Shown here piece by piece: positions 54,236 to 63,155 of a stretch of DNA of 64,000 nucleotides (its first letter is position 1; each line of letters begins with the position of its first letter). Location: assembly GCA_021811315.1 (NCBI GenBank), contig JAJZPF010000005.1, positions 1 through 64,000 of the forward strand. The letters are read 5' to 3'. Made by a program: the position numbers and the translations under genes. The notes beneath the pieces are model-generated. The model was not told the origin of the DNA and did no database searches. It was given only the letters and a program-made list of their open reading frames with translations. The DNA is from a bacterium. Lineage in GTDB: Bacteria > Elusimicrobiota > Elusimicrobia > Elusimicrobiales > UBA9959.

Positions 54236-55178
54236 AGCGCTGGCAGCAGCGGGCGCAGCCCTGCGGCGGCCCGGCCTTGACCAGCCGGCGCTTGACCTTC
54301 AGCACAGCCGCCCGGTCAAAGTCTTTGGCCCGGCCCGCCGCCGCGCCGTAGAGAACACAGGTCCGTACGCTCCCGTCGGGCTCCACGTTAACGGTTGAAA
54401 GCAGCCCGGGGCAGGAGCCGGCGGGCTTCAGCAGCCCGTTATAATAGCGCTCCAACTGCGCGGGCGTAAAATCCGGCCGCAGCTCGAAGCGGGTTTTAAA
54501 AGCCCCGCGCAGCGCTTTTATTTTCTTTATCGAGGCCGCAAACGCGCGCGCATCCAGGCGGTAGCCGTCCAGCGCCGGGGTAATTATTTCGGACGGGGAA
54601 AGCCCGGCGCGCGCGGCCTCCGCCTTTTTCACGAACTGCAGATGCTCGAAGACGGCCCTGTCGGCGCCGGCGCGGGCCGCGTCGAGGTAAACGGCCGGCA
54701 GCAAGGCCGCGTTAGCGGCGTTAACGACGCAGTTGGTTATTATCTCCGTTCCGGGCCTTTTAAAGTCCGCCGCCGTTTTAAGATTTGCCAGCAGTTTTTT
54801 ATGCGCGCCCCTCACGCGCAGGAGGCGGTCGTGCGCGGCGGCGGGGCCGTGCAGCGAAAAAATAATATAGGCCGGCCCTAGGGCCAGCAGCTTTTTTATT
54901 TTAGCGGCGTCCAGCGCCAGGCCGTTGGTATTGACCCCCCAATCGAAGCCGCGCGCGGACGCGTACGCCAGTATTCCGAAAATATCCTTTCGCAGAAAAG
55001 GCTCTCCCCCGCTGAAGTAGAAATGCGTGCCTGCCGGGAAGCGGCGCATGAAGGCCTTGATCTCCGCCTCCTTCATCTCCGGCCCCCGCCTGTTAAGGCG
55101 GCCCGTCTTTCCCAGGTAGCAGAAAGCGCAGGCCGCGCCGCAGCGCCAGGTAAGTTCCATCATCACGGTTTCTTTCAT
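54213..55178 (-). CDS. Radical SAM protein of the His-Xaa-Ser cluster
   Basis: A 321-residue enzyme. The rSAM motif is TWRCGAACAFC (C13, C17, C20), followed by YFSGGEPFL, VNTNGLAL and IFSLHGPAA. A C-terminal SPASM-like group has GSCPGLL, VRTCVLYG and GCARCCQRF. Start chosen at Met 55178, which overlaps the upstream glycosyltransferase stop (ATGA); the open frame extends further without homology. It is not an obvious HxsC, which usually has CNxxCLMCSQ, but may fill the second rSAM role. Confidence 0.85.
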   Translation of the reverse strand: MKETVMMELTWRCGAACAFCYLGKTGRLNRRGPEMKEAEIKAFMRRFPAGTHFYFSGGEPFLRKDIFGILAYASARGFDWGVNTNGLALDAAKIKKLLALGPAYIIFSLHGPAAAHDRLLRVRGAHKKLLANLKTAADFKRPGTEIITNCVVNAANAALLPAVYLDAARAGADRAVFEHLQFVKKAEAARAGLSPSEIITPALDGYRLDARAFAASIKKIKALRGAFKTRFELRPDFTPAQLERYYNGLLKPAGSCPGLLSTVNVEPDGSVRTCVLYGAAAGRAKDFDRAAVLKVKRRLVKAGPPQGCARCCQRFKIERVF

Positions 55179-56323
55179 AGGCCGCATATGATCCGCGCCG
55201 ACTTTTGCGCGCCGCGGAACCAGGAGGGTTTTACGCGTTTCGAGATCCTGACCGGCTTCCCCAGCCGAACCCTTACCGCGGCAGCGATCTTCTCCGGGGT
55301 AAGGTCCGCCGGCAGGAGCAGAGCCGCGCCGGCCAGGTCCCTCATCAGCCAGGCGCGGGCCAGCTGGTCGGAATGCTCGCGCATTTTTGAGCCGCAGTAG
55401 GGGGCCAGCACCATTTTTTTCCGCAAAGCCAGCATTTCGTAAACGGAGCCGCCCGCCGTAGAAAGGCAAACGGCGGCCCCGGACATGAGGTCCTGCAGGC
55501 CGGCCGAGCTCCCTATTACCTCGGCCTTTCCTCCGCCGGAAGCCGCCAGCCGCCGAAAATAGGCCAGCCGCCGGGGCGGCGTGGCCGGCCCCGCGACAAG
55601 CCTGAAAGGGACGTCGGAAATGGAAGCCGCCCCGATAGCGGCCTCAAAAAAAAGGTCGGAAGTGGAACCGCCGCCGCGCGTGACCAGCACGAAATCGTTT
55701 GTTTTAACCCGCTTAACTACGGGCTTGCCGGGGTAAAGGTAGCCGGTAAAGACGATCTTGCGGCGCAGTTCCCGGAACACTGAAAGAAAGGCGGGCGCGG
55801 TTATGCGCCTCTCCAGGCTTACGGCTTTTGCCATGTATGCGAGGTCCGCGCCTTCAGGGCTGTGGACCAGGAGCTTATCGTAGCGGGCGCAGACCCCGAG
55901 CAGCTCTTCAAGGCCGCGCTCCGGGGCCGTAAAATAGGGCATAGGGACGCTTGAAATCTTCTTCGCGCCGCAGGCCGAAGCCGCCTCGAGGAGAGGGAGC
56001 GCTTCCGGAAGGCACTCGGCCCTGCCGAAAGGAAAGAACTCGGTCACCAGCGCCGAAGGCCGGAACCGCCGCAGCGTAAGGGCGAGGCGGCGGCCCGAAG
56101 CCGCGGAGGGCGCCGCCGGGAGCCGCACTACCCGCCCGTATTTGCTGAAAAGGTTATACGGATAAATATACGGGCCCCGCAGAAAGATCAAACTGCGGCT
56201 GCCGCGGGATCCTTTGATCTCCGCCAGCAGCCGCAGCAAGTGTACCGCGTGACCGATATCCCCGGAGGGACTATGGAGGTAAAAAACAAGTCTTTCCCGC
56301 GCCGCTGATTCAATAGGAACCAT
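55175..56323 (-). CDS. Glycosyltransferase, GT28/MurG-like
   Basis: A 382-residue GT-B protein. The N-terminus FYLHSPSGDIGHAVHL matches the acceptor loop of MurG-like enzymes, and the donor-side loops VTRGGGSTSDL and STAGGSVYEMLALRK fit GT28. The start ATG lies inside the last His-Gly-Ser codons of the precursor gene (14-bp overlap), so the two are coupled. In this context it may glycosylate the peptide, perhaps its Ser, but that is inference. No membrane segment. Confidence 0.75.
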   Translation of the reverse strand: MVPIESAARERLVFYLHSPSGDIGHAVHLLRLLAEIKGSRGSRSLIFLRGPYIYPYNLFSKYGRVVRLPAAPSAASGRRLALTLRRFRPSALVTEFFPFGRAECLPEALPLLEAASACGAKKISSVPMPYFTAPERGLEELLGVCARYDKLLVHSPEGADLAYMAKAVSLERRITAPAFLSVFRELRRKIVFTGYLYPGKPVVKRVKTNDFVLVTRGGGSTSDLFFEAAIGAASISDVPFRLVAGPATPPRRLAYFRRLAASGGGKAEVIGSSAGLQDLMSGAAVCLSTAGGSVYEMLALRKKMVLAPYCGSKMREHSDQLARAWLMRDLAGAALLLPADLTPEKIAAAVRVRLGKPVRISKRVKPSWFRGAQKSARIICGL

Positions 56324-56636
56324 GGCTGCCGTGGCTGCCGTGGGAACCGTGGCTGCCGTGGGAACCGTGGCTGCCGTGAGAACCGTGGCTGCCGTGGGAG
56401 GCGTGCGAACCGTGGCTGCCGTGCGAACCGTGGCTGCCGTGGCTCTGGTGGCTTACGTGGGAGCTGCTGGTGAAGTAATTAGAGTGAACCTGCGCCGCGG
56501 CCTGCTCGACCATTACCGTACCGAGTATGCCGAGGGCCAGGCCGGTCTTCACGATATCCGAGTCCAGCATCTTGCCTTCCTCGCTGCTGAGGAACATGCG
56601 GATGTTCTTTTTAAGTTTCGAGGTTTTCTTTTTCAT
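56310..56636 (-). CDS. hxsA: His-Xaa-Ser repeat peptide precursor, HxsA-like
   Basis: A 108-residue precursor. The leader (1-59) has SSEEGKMLDSD and a hydrophobic stretch (about 28-48) ending in AAA, which could be a membrane or export segment. Residues 60-107 are 16 H-x-S triplets (one HVS, one HQS, one HAS, 13 HGS), closed by a Tyr. Known HxsA peptides share this composition and are made with rSAM maturases HxsB/HxsC. Start at MKKKTSK preferred to the upstream in-frame Met 12 codons earlier. It lies between the Cys-rich exported protein and the glycosyltransferase. Confidence 0.85.
   Translation of the reverse strand: MKKKTSKLKKNIRMFLSSEEGKMLDSDIVKTGLALGILGTVMVEQAAAQVHSNYFTSSSHVSHQSHGSHGSHGSHGSHASHGSHGSHGSHGSHGSHGSHGSHGSHGSY
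56316..56459 (-). repeat. 18-bp tandem repeat array encoding HGSHGS
   Basis: The triplet array is built of alternating codon versions, CACGGC-AGC and CACGGT-TCN, giving a higher-order 18-bp unit, with an 18-bp rhythm visible on the plus strand as gctgccgtg alternating with ngaaccgtg. This indicates growth by unit duplication, so copy number may vary between strains. Confidence 0.8.
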
Positions 56637-56686
56637 AAGTTTACCGTCCCGCTTTCCCGATAACAGCGCCAAGGAAGAACCGGATC

Positions 56687-56705
56687 GTTCCGTTCGACAC
56701 GGAAC
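56687..56705. other. Hairpin between Cys-rich protein gene and precursor gene
   Basis: GTTCCGT (56687-56693) and ACGGAAC (56699-56705) form a perfect 7-bp stem with a 5-nt loop. No T tract follows on either strand. It could be an RNA-processing or attenuation site setting the precursor to enzyme ratio. Confidence 0.35.
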
Positions 56706-56714
56706 GGAACCTGC

Positions 56715-57848
56715 CTATTCGCCCTTCTTGCCCATCAGCTTCCGCACCTTTTCATTGACCTGCTTGGTGGTGGTTTCTTCCTGCTTGCGGAGCCGCTCCT
56801 CCTCCGCTTTCTTCCTCGCCGCCTCCGCCAGTGATTCCTTCACTTCTTCAGGCGTGACCCCGAAAAAACCGCCGCTTTTTTTCATTTGCTCTTTGCGGTA
56901 GGCGCAATATTTCTGGGACATGTCGGCAAGGATGGGCGCGCAGGGCCCGGGGCTGTTCTGCAGCAGCGCGGCGCAGTTCGGCTTGTAAGCGTCCGGGCAC
57001 TTGGCCGGGTTGCCCGTGAACAAGCCTGTCCACAGGTCATGGTCGGCCAGGCAGGCGGCGTCGGAGCCGCAGACGTCCGCGGTGATAGCCATCAGCCTTT
57101 CAGCCGGAGGATAAGCCTGCGGCATTTTTTTCTTGATATAGGAGAAAGCGCTGTCAAAGCCCTTGGAGACCGCCGTGCAGAATTCAGCGGGGTTGGCGAA
57201 CAGGGGGGGCTGGCCCTCGCTGGGCTGCTCGCTGACAAAGTCAAGGCAGTTCCGCTGGTCTTTGGCTTTGCCGGCGGCATAGGCCTTGAAGAGGAAAAGC
57301 ACGGTCTTCTTCCTGCATAGGTCCATCGGGGTCATAAAGGCGCCGATCTTGGAATCTACTTTCGGATTTTCGAACGAGGGGACGCCGAACTTGGCCACGT
57401 CCTTTACATTTTCCCCGGGAAGCTCGCTGCAGATCGAAGAGTCCTGGCGCGAAGCGGCCGTGCAGGCGTAATAATCCCAGATATGGTTATAGATATCCTG
57501 GGTCTTGATCGGCTCGATGGCCAGGTTGCGGCCGGTGAAGTAGCCCCAGGTCTTGCCGTGGTTCTCCATTATCTCCTTGGGGGACCCGCCCTCGCAGGCG
57601 CCCTTGAGGTCCAGCGCCGCCGCGGGCAGCGCCAGTTGCTCAAAGCTGCCGGTAGCCTGCGCCGAGGTAGGCATGGGGCTGGGAGGTATATAATCGGTAG
57701 AGCCGGGAGGCAGCGCCACTCCCTGCTGCTCGGCCTGGGGCTGCGTGGCCGGCTGGGGCATACCGACCTGGTTTTTAGCCGCAAAATATTTCAGCCCCAC
57801 CAAGGCCGCCGCCAAGATGACAACAACGCCTATGATTATTTTTTTCAT
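56715..57848 (-). CDS. Cys-rich membrane-anchored exported protein
   Basis: A 377-residue protein with an N-terminal transmembrane anchor (about 4-19), a Pro/Gln-rich linker, then a domain with 12 Cys, many in pairs fitting disulfides (for example CGSDAACLADH, and three Cys in the 26 residues after about 285). The C-terminal 45 residues are charged and likely coiled-coil. I do not recognise the family. Placed between the HxsB-like gene and the precursor, it may be a surface partner of the modified peptide. Confidence 0.7.
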   Translation of the reverse strand: MKKIIIGVVVILAAALVGLKYFAAKNQVGMPQPATQPQAEQQGVALPPGSTDYIPPSPMPTSAQATGSFEQLALPAAALDLKGACEGGSPKEIMENHGKTWGYFTGRNLAIEPIKTQDIYNHIWDYYACTAASRQDSSICSELPGENVKDVAKFGVPSFENPKVDSKIGAFMTPMDLCRKKTVLFLFKAYAAGKAKDQRNCLDFVSEQPSEGQPPLFANPAEFCTAVSKGFDSAFSYIKKKMPQAYPPAERLMAITADVCGSDAACLADHDLWTGLFTGNPAKCPDAYKPNCAALLQNSPGPCAPILADMSQKYCAYRKEQMKKSGGFFGVTPEEVKESLAEAARKKAEEERLRKQEETTTKQVNEKVRKLMGKKGE

Positions 57849-57988
57849 AAATTTAAACGCTACCCCGGACCCTCCCTTGAACAGCCGGACACCCTAACAT
57901 ATGTTTTACCACAAAAAACGACAATTTTCAAGCCCAAAAGATATTAAGGCCTGACGGGAAACACCGGGGAAACTATTGCCGACACGCT

Positions 57989-59395
57989 TTAACTGCGGGC
58001 TATCCACTTCTCGAATATATCGAAGACGGGTTTCTCCGACAACTTCTCAAAGATATAGTCAAAAACACCGATGAGCGTCCGGCAGCGCCCGTTCGAAGGC
58101 ATGGAACCCCAGAAGCCGCCCTGAGCCGCCTGGTTATAGGCCGGGCAGGCGCCGCAGAACGGCTTGTAGGCGCAGCGCGCGCACACGGGCTGCAGGTCAA
58201 GGCTTGAGGAGATGGCGCAGGCCTTGACCGGCTCGGAGCTTATAACCCCGGCATAGGCGTCCTTCAAAACGCTTCCAAGGCGGAAGGAGCGGTCCCCGCC
58301 GCGGGCGAGCATGCGGCCTTCGTCACAGGTATATACCCCCCCGTCGCAGTCGTAGGCCAGCTGGCCCAGGCCGGCCCCGCAGGGGCAGCGCAGGTCGACA
58401 TACCTGTTATCCTGGGTGCCGATGATCTTTTTTACGGCCAGGAAAGCGGTTTTTTCTTTTATGGGCACGCCGCGCCGGTTAAGCTCCAGCACGCGGTCCA
58501 GCCCCTCCCGGTAAAATCCCAGGAATTCTTCCGGGGTATAGCCTATCTCGTCCCAGCGCTTCAGCGCGTCGCCGATGGGAGAAAGCGGCTTGAGGAAAAC
58601 GTAGGGCAGCTTAAGGCGGGCGTACTCGTCAACTATTTCCCGGGCCCGCCCGAGCGAGGCCCTCGTAACCGTCAGCAGCGCGCTGGGCCCGCCGGGGGGC
58701 TCGGCCCCGCGGCGCTCCTGGAAATATTTTATCCACTTCGCCGCGACGGCGTGGGAATCGCCGCCGGAGAATTTACGGTTCGCGTTGTGCAGGTCCGCGG
58801 GCCCGTCCAGGGAGGTGCAGAGCGAGATATCGTTCGCGACTATGAAATCGGCCTTCTTTTCATCCATCAGGCTGAAATTGGAAACCAGCGCCAGGGCCAG
58901 CCCCTTGCCGGTCTTTTCCGCTTTTTTGCGCGCGTAAATAGAGGCTTCCTTCAGCGCGGCCCAGTTCACCAGCGGCTCGCCGCCCTGGAACTCCAGAGTG
59001 AGCCCGCTCACGGGCGCGCTGAAAGCGAAATCCACGGCGCGGCGGGCCGTGGCCGGGCTCATGTTCCTACCGGCGCCGGAGCCGGCCTGGCAATAGACGC
59101 AGCTATGATTGCATTTCTCGGTCAGCACCATTATATGCAGGCCCGGGCCAAGGCGCAGATATTCGTTGGAATCCCTCCAGTCGGTAAAAATAGAGTCGAA
59201 ATCAAGGCGCGAGCGCAGAAGCCCTGCCCTCCGCAGCGCTTCAAAAGCCGGCCCGCTCTTCAGTTTGCCCGCGGCGAAGAGCTTGAACTCGGCGGGCTTA
59301 AGCAAAGCCCAGCCGCCCAAATCGCCGGTAACCAGCACCCCCGCCTTAAGGCGGCGCCAGTTAAAATAAGCGGGCAGGTCCAGCTGTTTTTTCAT
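57989..59395 (-). CDS. hxsB: His-Xaa-Ser system radical SAM/SPASM maturase HxsB
   Basis: A 468-residue rSAM-SPASM enzyme. The N-terminal region (NWRRLKAGVLVTGDLGGWALL) matches the family's leader-side domain; rSAM motif TEKCNHSCVYC (C95, C99, C102), then LEFQGGEPL and CTSLDGPADLH. The SPASM part has CPCGAGLGQLAYDCDGGVYTCDEGR, CARCAYKPFCGACPAYN and SNGRC. These are signatures I know from HxsB. Expected to modify the H-x-S repeats of the peptide encoded downstream, probably by a C-C or C-N crosslink. An AGGAG site precedes the ATG. Confidence 0.85.
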   Translation of the reverse strand: MKKQLDLPAYFNWRRLKAGVLVTGDLGGWALLKPAEFKLFAAGKLKSGPAFEALRRAGLLRSRLDFDSIFTDWRDSNEYLRLGPGLHIMVLTEKCNHSCVYCQAGSGAGRNMSPATARRAVDFAFSAPVSGLTLEFQGGEPLVNWAALKEASIYARKKAEKTGKGLALALVSNFSLMDEKKADFIVANDISLCTSLDGPADLHNANRKFSGGDSHAVAAKWIKYFQERRGAEPPGGPSALLTVTRASLGRAREIVDEYARLKLPYVFLKPLSPIGDALKRWDEIGYTPEEFLGFYREGLDRVLELNRRGVPIKEKTAFLAVKKIIGTQDNRYVDLRCPCGAGLGQLAYDCDGGVYTCDEGRMLARGGDRSFRLGSVLKDAYAGVISSEPVKACAISSSLDLQPVCARCAYKPFCGACPAYNQAAQGGFWGSMPSNGRCRTLIGVFDYIFEKLSEKPVFDIFEKWIARS

Positions 59396-59451
59396 TGCGC
59401 TCCTGATATCATATAAAAATAGCGCCATACGGATAAACGTGAAACCTTGGA

Positions 59452-59582
59452 GGTTGCCTGGCTGACCGGGTAAGCAAAAGCCCCTCGGAGGCCGAGGCTT
59501 GCGTAAGCGCCGAGGCCGAGAGCGGCAGGCGCGAGCACGGTGTGCGAGACGCCGATTTTGCGTCCCGGCCAGCCAGGCAACC
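59452..59582 (+). repeat. Structured dispersed repeat, copy C
   Basis: Third copy. Outer arms 59452-59470 and 59564-59582 pair over 18 of 19 bp, with a sequence unlike the arms of copies A and B. The inner GCAAAA/TTTTGC stem is at 59474-59479 and 59556-59561, and a GCAC-GGT-GTGC hairpin at 59535-59545. It lies between the divergent hxsB-like and carbamoyltransferase genes, so it is transcribed in the 5' region of one of them. Confidence 0.75.
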
Positions 59583-59666
59583 GAACCCATCACTTCTTCT
59601 TGACAATACCGAGGCGAAAGACATTTAATTGTTGTAGCAACGATAGCAAACACCTGGAGATAAAAA

Positions 59667-60857
59667 ATGCCCATCAATATCGAAAGATCTTTAGCTGAAC
59701 TGGAAAAGCTCGGCGCCGGCATGCGCGGCAAGGATTTCCTGCTCACCTGGGAAAAATCCGACAAAGAACTCAAATCCGTTTTCATCATCGCCGAGCTCCT
59801 CAAAGAGCTCCACGCCAAGAACGTCCCCCTCGACATGTTCAAGACCGGCCTCGCCGTCTCCAACTTCCGCGACAACTCCACCCGCACCCGCTTCTCCTTC
59901 GCCTCCGCCTGCAACCTGCTCGGCCTCGCCGTCCAGGACCTCGACGAGGGCAAAAGCCAGATAGCCCACGGCGAGACCGTGCGCGAAACCGCCAACATGA
60001 TCTCCTTTTTGACCGAGGCCGTCGGCATCCGCGACGACATGTTCATCGGCAAAGGCCACACCTATATGCAGGAAGTCGCCGAGGCCCTCGACGACGGTTT
60101 CAGGAACGGCGTGCTGAACCAGCGCCCCGCCGTGGTCAACCTCCAGTGCGACCTCGACCACCCCACCCAATCCATGTCCGACATGCTCTTCATAAAGAAC
60201 CATTTCGGCGGCTTCGAAAAACTCAAGGGCAAGAAAATAGCCATGACCTGGGCCTACTCCCCCAGCTACGGCAAACCCCTCTCCGTGCCGCAGGGCGTCA
60301 TCTGCCTGATGACCCGCTACGGCATGAACGTCGAGCTCGCCCACCCCGAGGGCTACGACCTGCTCCCCGAGACCATCAAGGTCGCCGGCGACAACGCCAA
60401 AAAGTCCGGCGGCTCCTTCAAAGTCTCGAACAGCATGGAGAGCGCTTTCAAGGACGCCGACATCGTCTACCCGAAGAGCTGGGCTCCCTACAAAGTGATG
60501 GAGCGCCGCACGCAGCTCCTCGAGAAGAACGACCACCCCGGCCTCAATGACCTCGAGAAAGAATGCCTGGCGCAGAACGCTAAACACACGGATTGGGAAT
60601 GCGACGAGAAGAAGATGAAGCTCACCAAGGGCGGCGAAGGCCTCTACCTGCACTGCCTGCCCGCCGACATCACGGACGTGTCCTGCAAACAGGGCGAGGT
60701 AAGCGCCAAGGTCTTCGAGAAATACCGCATCGGGACCTACAAAGAAGCCGGCTACAAGCCCTTCATCATCGCGGCCATGATAGCCGCCTGCACAAAAAAG
60801 AACCCCGCGAAAGTAATACAGGCGCTTTACAAGTCCGGGCAGAAACGCGTCCTGTAG
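59667..60857 (+). CDS. ygeW: Carbamoyltransferase, YgeW type
   Basis: A 396-residue knotted carbamoyltransferase. The carbamoyl-phosphate site NSTRTRFSFASACNLLGL and the HGETVRETANM, DLDHPTQ and HCLPADI motifs are clear. The length and the DLDEGKSQIAHGET region match the YgeW subgroup rather than ArgF (about 310-330 residues). YgeW proteins act in catabolism of purine- or arginine-derived compounds; the amino substrate is not firmly known. A GGAG ribosome site lies 7 nt before the ATG. The carbamate kinase at 8365 could use its product. Confidence 0.88.
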   Translation: MPINIERSLAELEKLGAGMRGKDFLLTWEKSDKELKSVFIIAELLKELHAKNVPLDMFKTGLAVSNFRDNSTRTRFSFASACNLLGLAVQDLDEGKSQIAHGETVRETANMISFLTEAVGIRDDMFIGKGHTYMQEVAEALDDGFRNGVLNQRPAVVNLQCDLDHPTQSMSDMLFIKNHFGGFEKLKGKKIAMTWAYSPSYGKPLSVPQGVICLMTRYGMNVELAHPEGYDLLPETIKVAGDNAKKSGGSFKVSNSMESAFKDADIVYPKSWAPYKVMERRTQLLEKNDHPGLNDLEKECLAQNAKHTDWECDEKKMKLTKGGEGLYLHCLPADITDVSCKQGEVSAKVFEKYRIGTYKEAGYKPFIIAAMIAACTKKNPAKVIQALYKSGQKRVL

Positions 60858-61025
60858 ACCAGGCAGAAAGCCGCCGGGGCGGACACCGCTATCATAGGCG
60901 GGCTATTGAGCGCCGCGTCCTCGCCGCCGCATATTTTTTAACGGGCGGGCAGCCGCCCCCCCCGGCGGCATCACATCCATTATCGTCAGGCCCGCCTGTT
61001 CCGCGCGAGTGGAGTCAACGCTGAC

Positions 61026-63116
61026 ATGAGACATTTTCTTCTGATGATCCCGGCGCTTTTTTCAGCGCTCCTTTGCCCGCCCCGCGCCCTTGCGGCCGGG
61101 CCGGACGCCGGGATGCGGGATTATTACTGCGACGACGTGAAAAAGCCTTTCTTCGCCGAGGCTCCGGGAGAAAAAGGCGGGTTCGTGCTCCGGAGGACGG
61201 GCGCCCTGCCCGACGCTTTCATGATGCCCAAGCCGGCTGGAACGAAGCGCGTGTTCGTAGTAGGAGAATCGGTAGCCGCGCTGCTCGGGCCGGGTACGGC
61301 GTTGTCCTCCGGGAGGATAAAAAAAGAGGGCTTGCTCAGGAACATGCTCGGGAAAAGCGCCGCCGGAGACAACTCCGGGATAGAAATAATCAACTGCGGC
61401 ATGGGCGGCTATGAAAGCTACAGGATCTACGGCGTGCTGGAAGAGGCGCTTAAATACAGCCCTGACCTGGTGGTGGTGCTCAGCGGCAACAACGACACGC
61501 AGGAAGAGTCCTGCCCCGGGCTCGAGTGCGAGCTGCGCCGGCGCAAGTTCCGCCTCTTCGAAAAATATTTCTCCCTAAGCGGCGCTCCCCGGGAGGCCGT
61601 TAAGAAAGCGTCGCTGAAAATGCATGAGGCCATGCTGCTGAAAATGGGCGCGGCCGCGAAGAAAGCCGCCGTCCCCATAGTGTTCTGCACCCTGCCCGCG
61701 GCCGTCAGGGATATGCCGCCGCGCCAGCCCGCGCCCCTCGAGAACAAGTTTTTCGCGGCCGGCTACAGGCTTTTTTACGCGAAAAAGACCGCCGGGGCGC
61801 TTGAGAAATTCAAGCTCGCGCTCGCCGCCGGCCCGCGGGAGCCTTTTTCCAGCTTTTACGCGGCCAAAGCCCTGGAGCAGCTGGGCCGTGAAAAAGAGGC
61901 CGCCGCCTATTACGCCAACGCGCTTAATTTCGACCCGGCAATGTCGCGGGCCGGCCGGGAGCGCAACGACCTGATACGCCGCGCGGCCTCCGTGAAAGGC
62001 GCCTGCGTGGCCGACCTGGAAAAGCTTTTCCAGGGGATTTCCCCGGGCGGGCTTCCCGGGTTCGAGGACTTTACCGACGGGATGCACTGGAACTTCCCCC
62101 ACGACAAGGAAGTCTGGGAGGAGATCTTCCGCTCCGCCGGCCGCTGCGGGATAAAGGGCTTTGAAAAATTCACCGCCGGGCCCCCCTCCCAATGGGCAGA
62201 AACCTCCAGCGGGACCGCCCTTAAACGGCTCGGCTACGCCTTCTCCTGGCTGGACGAAAGGGACTTCAACGAAGCGAGCCTGGCGGAACTGGCGCGCATT
62301 AAAAAGGAGCAGCCGGAACTGCTGGAAAAGGCGGGCTCAGCCCCGGCGCAGCTTGAAAAGCTGCTCATCAACAACCTTTGGTCCGCCGACAGGATCAAGC
62401 GTTTAAAGGATATCTACCCCTTCTTCCTGGCGCACCTGGCCGAAACGGAAAGGCGCGCTGGCAATTACGCCAAGGCGCTTTCACTGAGCGATAAAGCCCT
62501 GGCGCTGAAGCCGGGACACCCGCTGCTGAGGCTGGGCAGGGTCCAGGTCGTAGCCGATATGGGCGGCAAAGCGGAGGACGAATTTATGGCCCTTTCCCGG
62601 GAGCGCTCGCTCAACGGCAAGGCCGCGGCGCTCGCGGCCGCCTACGGCTTCACGAACGCCGCGGCCCCGGCGCCCGGCCGCGGGGCTTCTTCCGGCCCGG
62701 AGCCGGCCTCCAAGGAGAACGTCGAGTTATCCAAAAGATTATCCGATCAGGCGGTCGACAAGATCTTCGCCAAGGACTTCAAGGCCGCCGAAGAACTTTC
62801 CGGCAAGGCCGTGGAGAAGAACCCTTTCAACTCCGAGGCCCTGATGAGCCTGTGTTATCTGCGCCGGAAGGACGGGCGTACGCTGCTGGCGCTCGAGGCC
62901 TGCAAAAGAGCCTCCGCCTCCGTTTATCAGGACCCGGCCAACCAGATCCCTTCGCTGGAAATCCTGTCCTGCGACGCCGCTTTCGAAAGCTACAAGATGC
63001 TCAATGAGCTCGGCCGCGGACCCGAGGCGGCCGCCGTGCTCGAGCAATGCGTAAAAAGGGCCCCCGCCTCCTGGCCGGGACTGGACGCGGCCAAAGCCGC
63101 TTTAAAAGCGCGCTGA
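61026..63116 (+). CDS. Exported SGNH-hydrolase-like protein with TPR repeats
   Basis: A 696-residue protein with a signal peptide (about 1-24). The N-terminal domain resembles SGNH/GDSL hydrolases: VVGESVAA (Ser82), NCGMGGYES, and VLSGNND. A later FTDGMHWN gives the Asp and His. An inserted helical stretch and the C-terminal half contain TPR-like helix pairs (AGNYAKALSLSDKALALKPGH; AKDFKAAEELSGKAVEKNP). It may modify a cell-surface glycan. Confidence 0.75.
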   Translation: MRHFLLMIPALFSALLCPPRALAAGPDAGMRDYYCDDVKKPFFAEAPGEKGGFVLRRTGALPDAFMMPKPAGTKRVFVVGESVAALLGPGTALSSGRIKKEGLLRNMLGKSAAGDNSGIEIINCGMGGYESYRIYGVLEEALKYSPDLVVVLSGNNDTQEESCPGLECELRRRKFRLFEKYFSLSGAPREAVKKASLKMHEAMLLKMGAAAKKAAVPIVFCTLPAAVRDMPPRQPAPLENKFFAAGYRLFYAKKTAGALEKFKLALAAGPREPFSSFYAAKALEQLGREKEAAAYYANALNFDPAMSRAGRERNDLIRRAASVKGACVADLEKLFQGISPGGLPGFEDFTDGMHWNFPHDKEVWEEIFRSAGRCGIKGFEKFTAGPPSQWAETSSGTALKRLGYAFSWLDERDFNEASLAELARIKKEQPELLEKAGSAPAQLEKLLINNLWSADRIKRLKDIYPFFLAHLAETERRAGNYAKALSLSDKALALKPGHPLLRLGRVQVVADMGGKAEDEFMALSRERSLNGKAAALAAAYGFTNAAAPAPGRGASSGPEPASKENVELSKRLSDQAVDKIFAKDFKAAEELSGKAVEKNPFNSEALMSLCYLRRKDGRTLLALEACKRASASVYQDPANQIPSLEILSCDAAFESYKMLNELGRGPEAAAVLEQCVKRAPASWPGLDAAKAALKAR

Positions 63117-63143
63117 AGCCCGGCCCCCGCGGTTCAATTGTTA

Positions 63144-63149
63144 TATAAT
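63144..63149 (+). promoter_or_regulatory. Candidate -10 box, probably leaderless start
   Basis: TATAAT lies 6 nt before the ATG at 63156; no ribosome site is present. No -35 is obvious. Confidence 0.45.
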
Positions 63150-63155
63150 TACCCA

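Noticed and set aside
56316..56459. CRISPR-like tandem repeats
   Set aside because: No spacers; the repeats are coding and in frame (His-Gly-Ser).
57989..60061. Longer version of the HxsB-like protein starting near 60061
   Set aside because: The extension runs antisense through the carbamoyltransferase gene and the repeat; the start at 59395 has an AGGAG site and matches family length.
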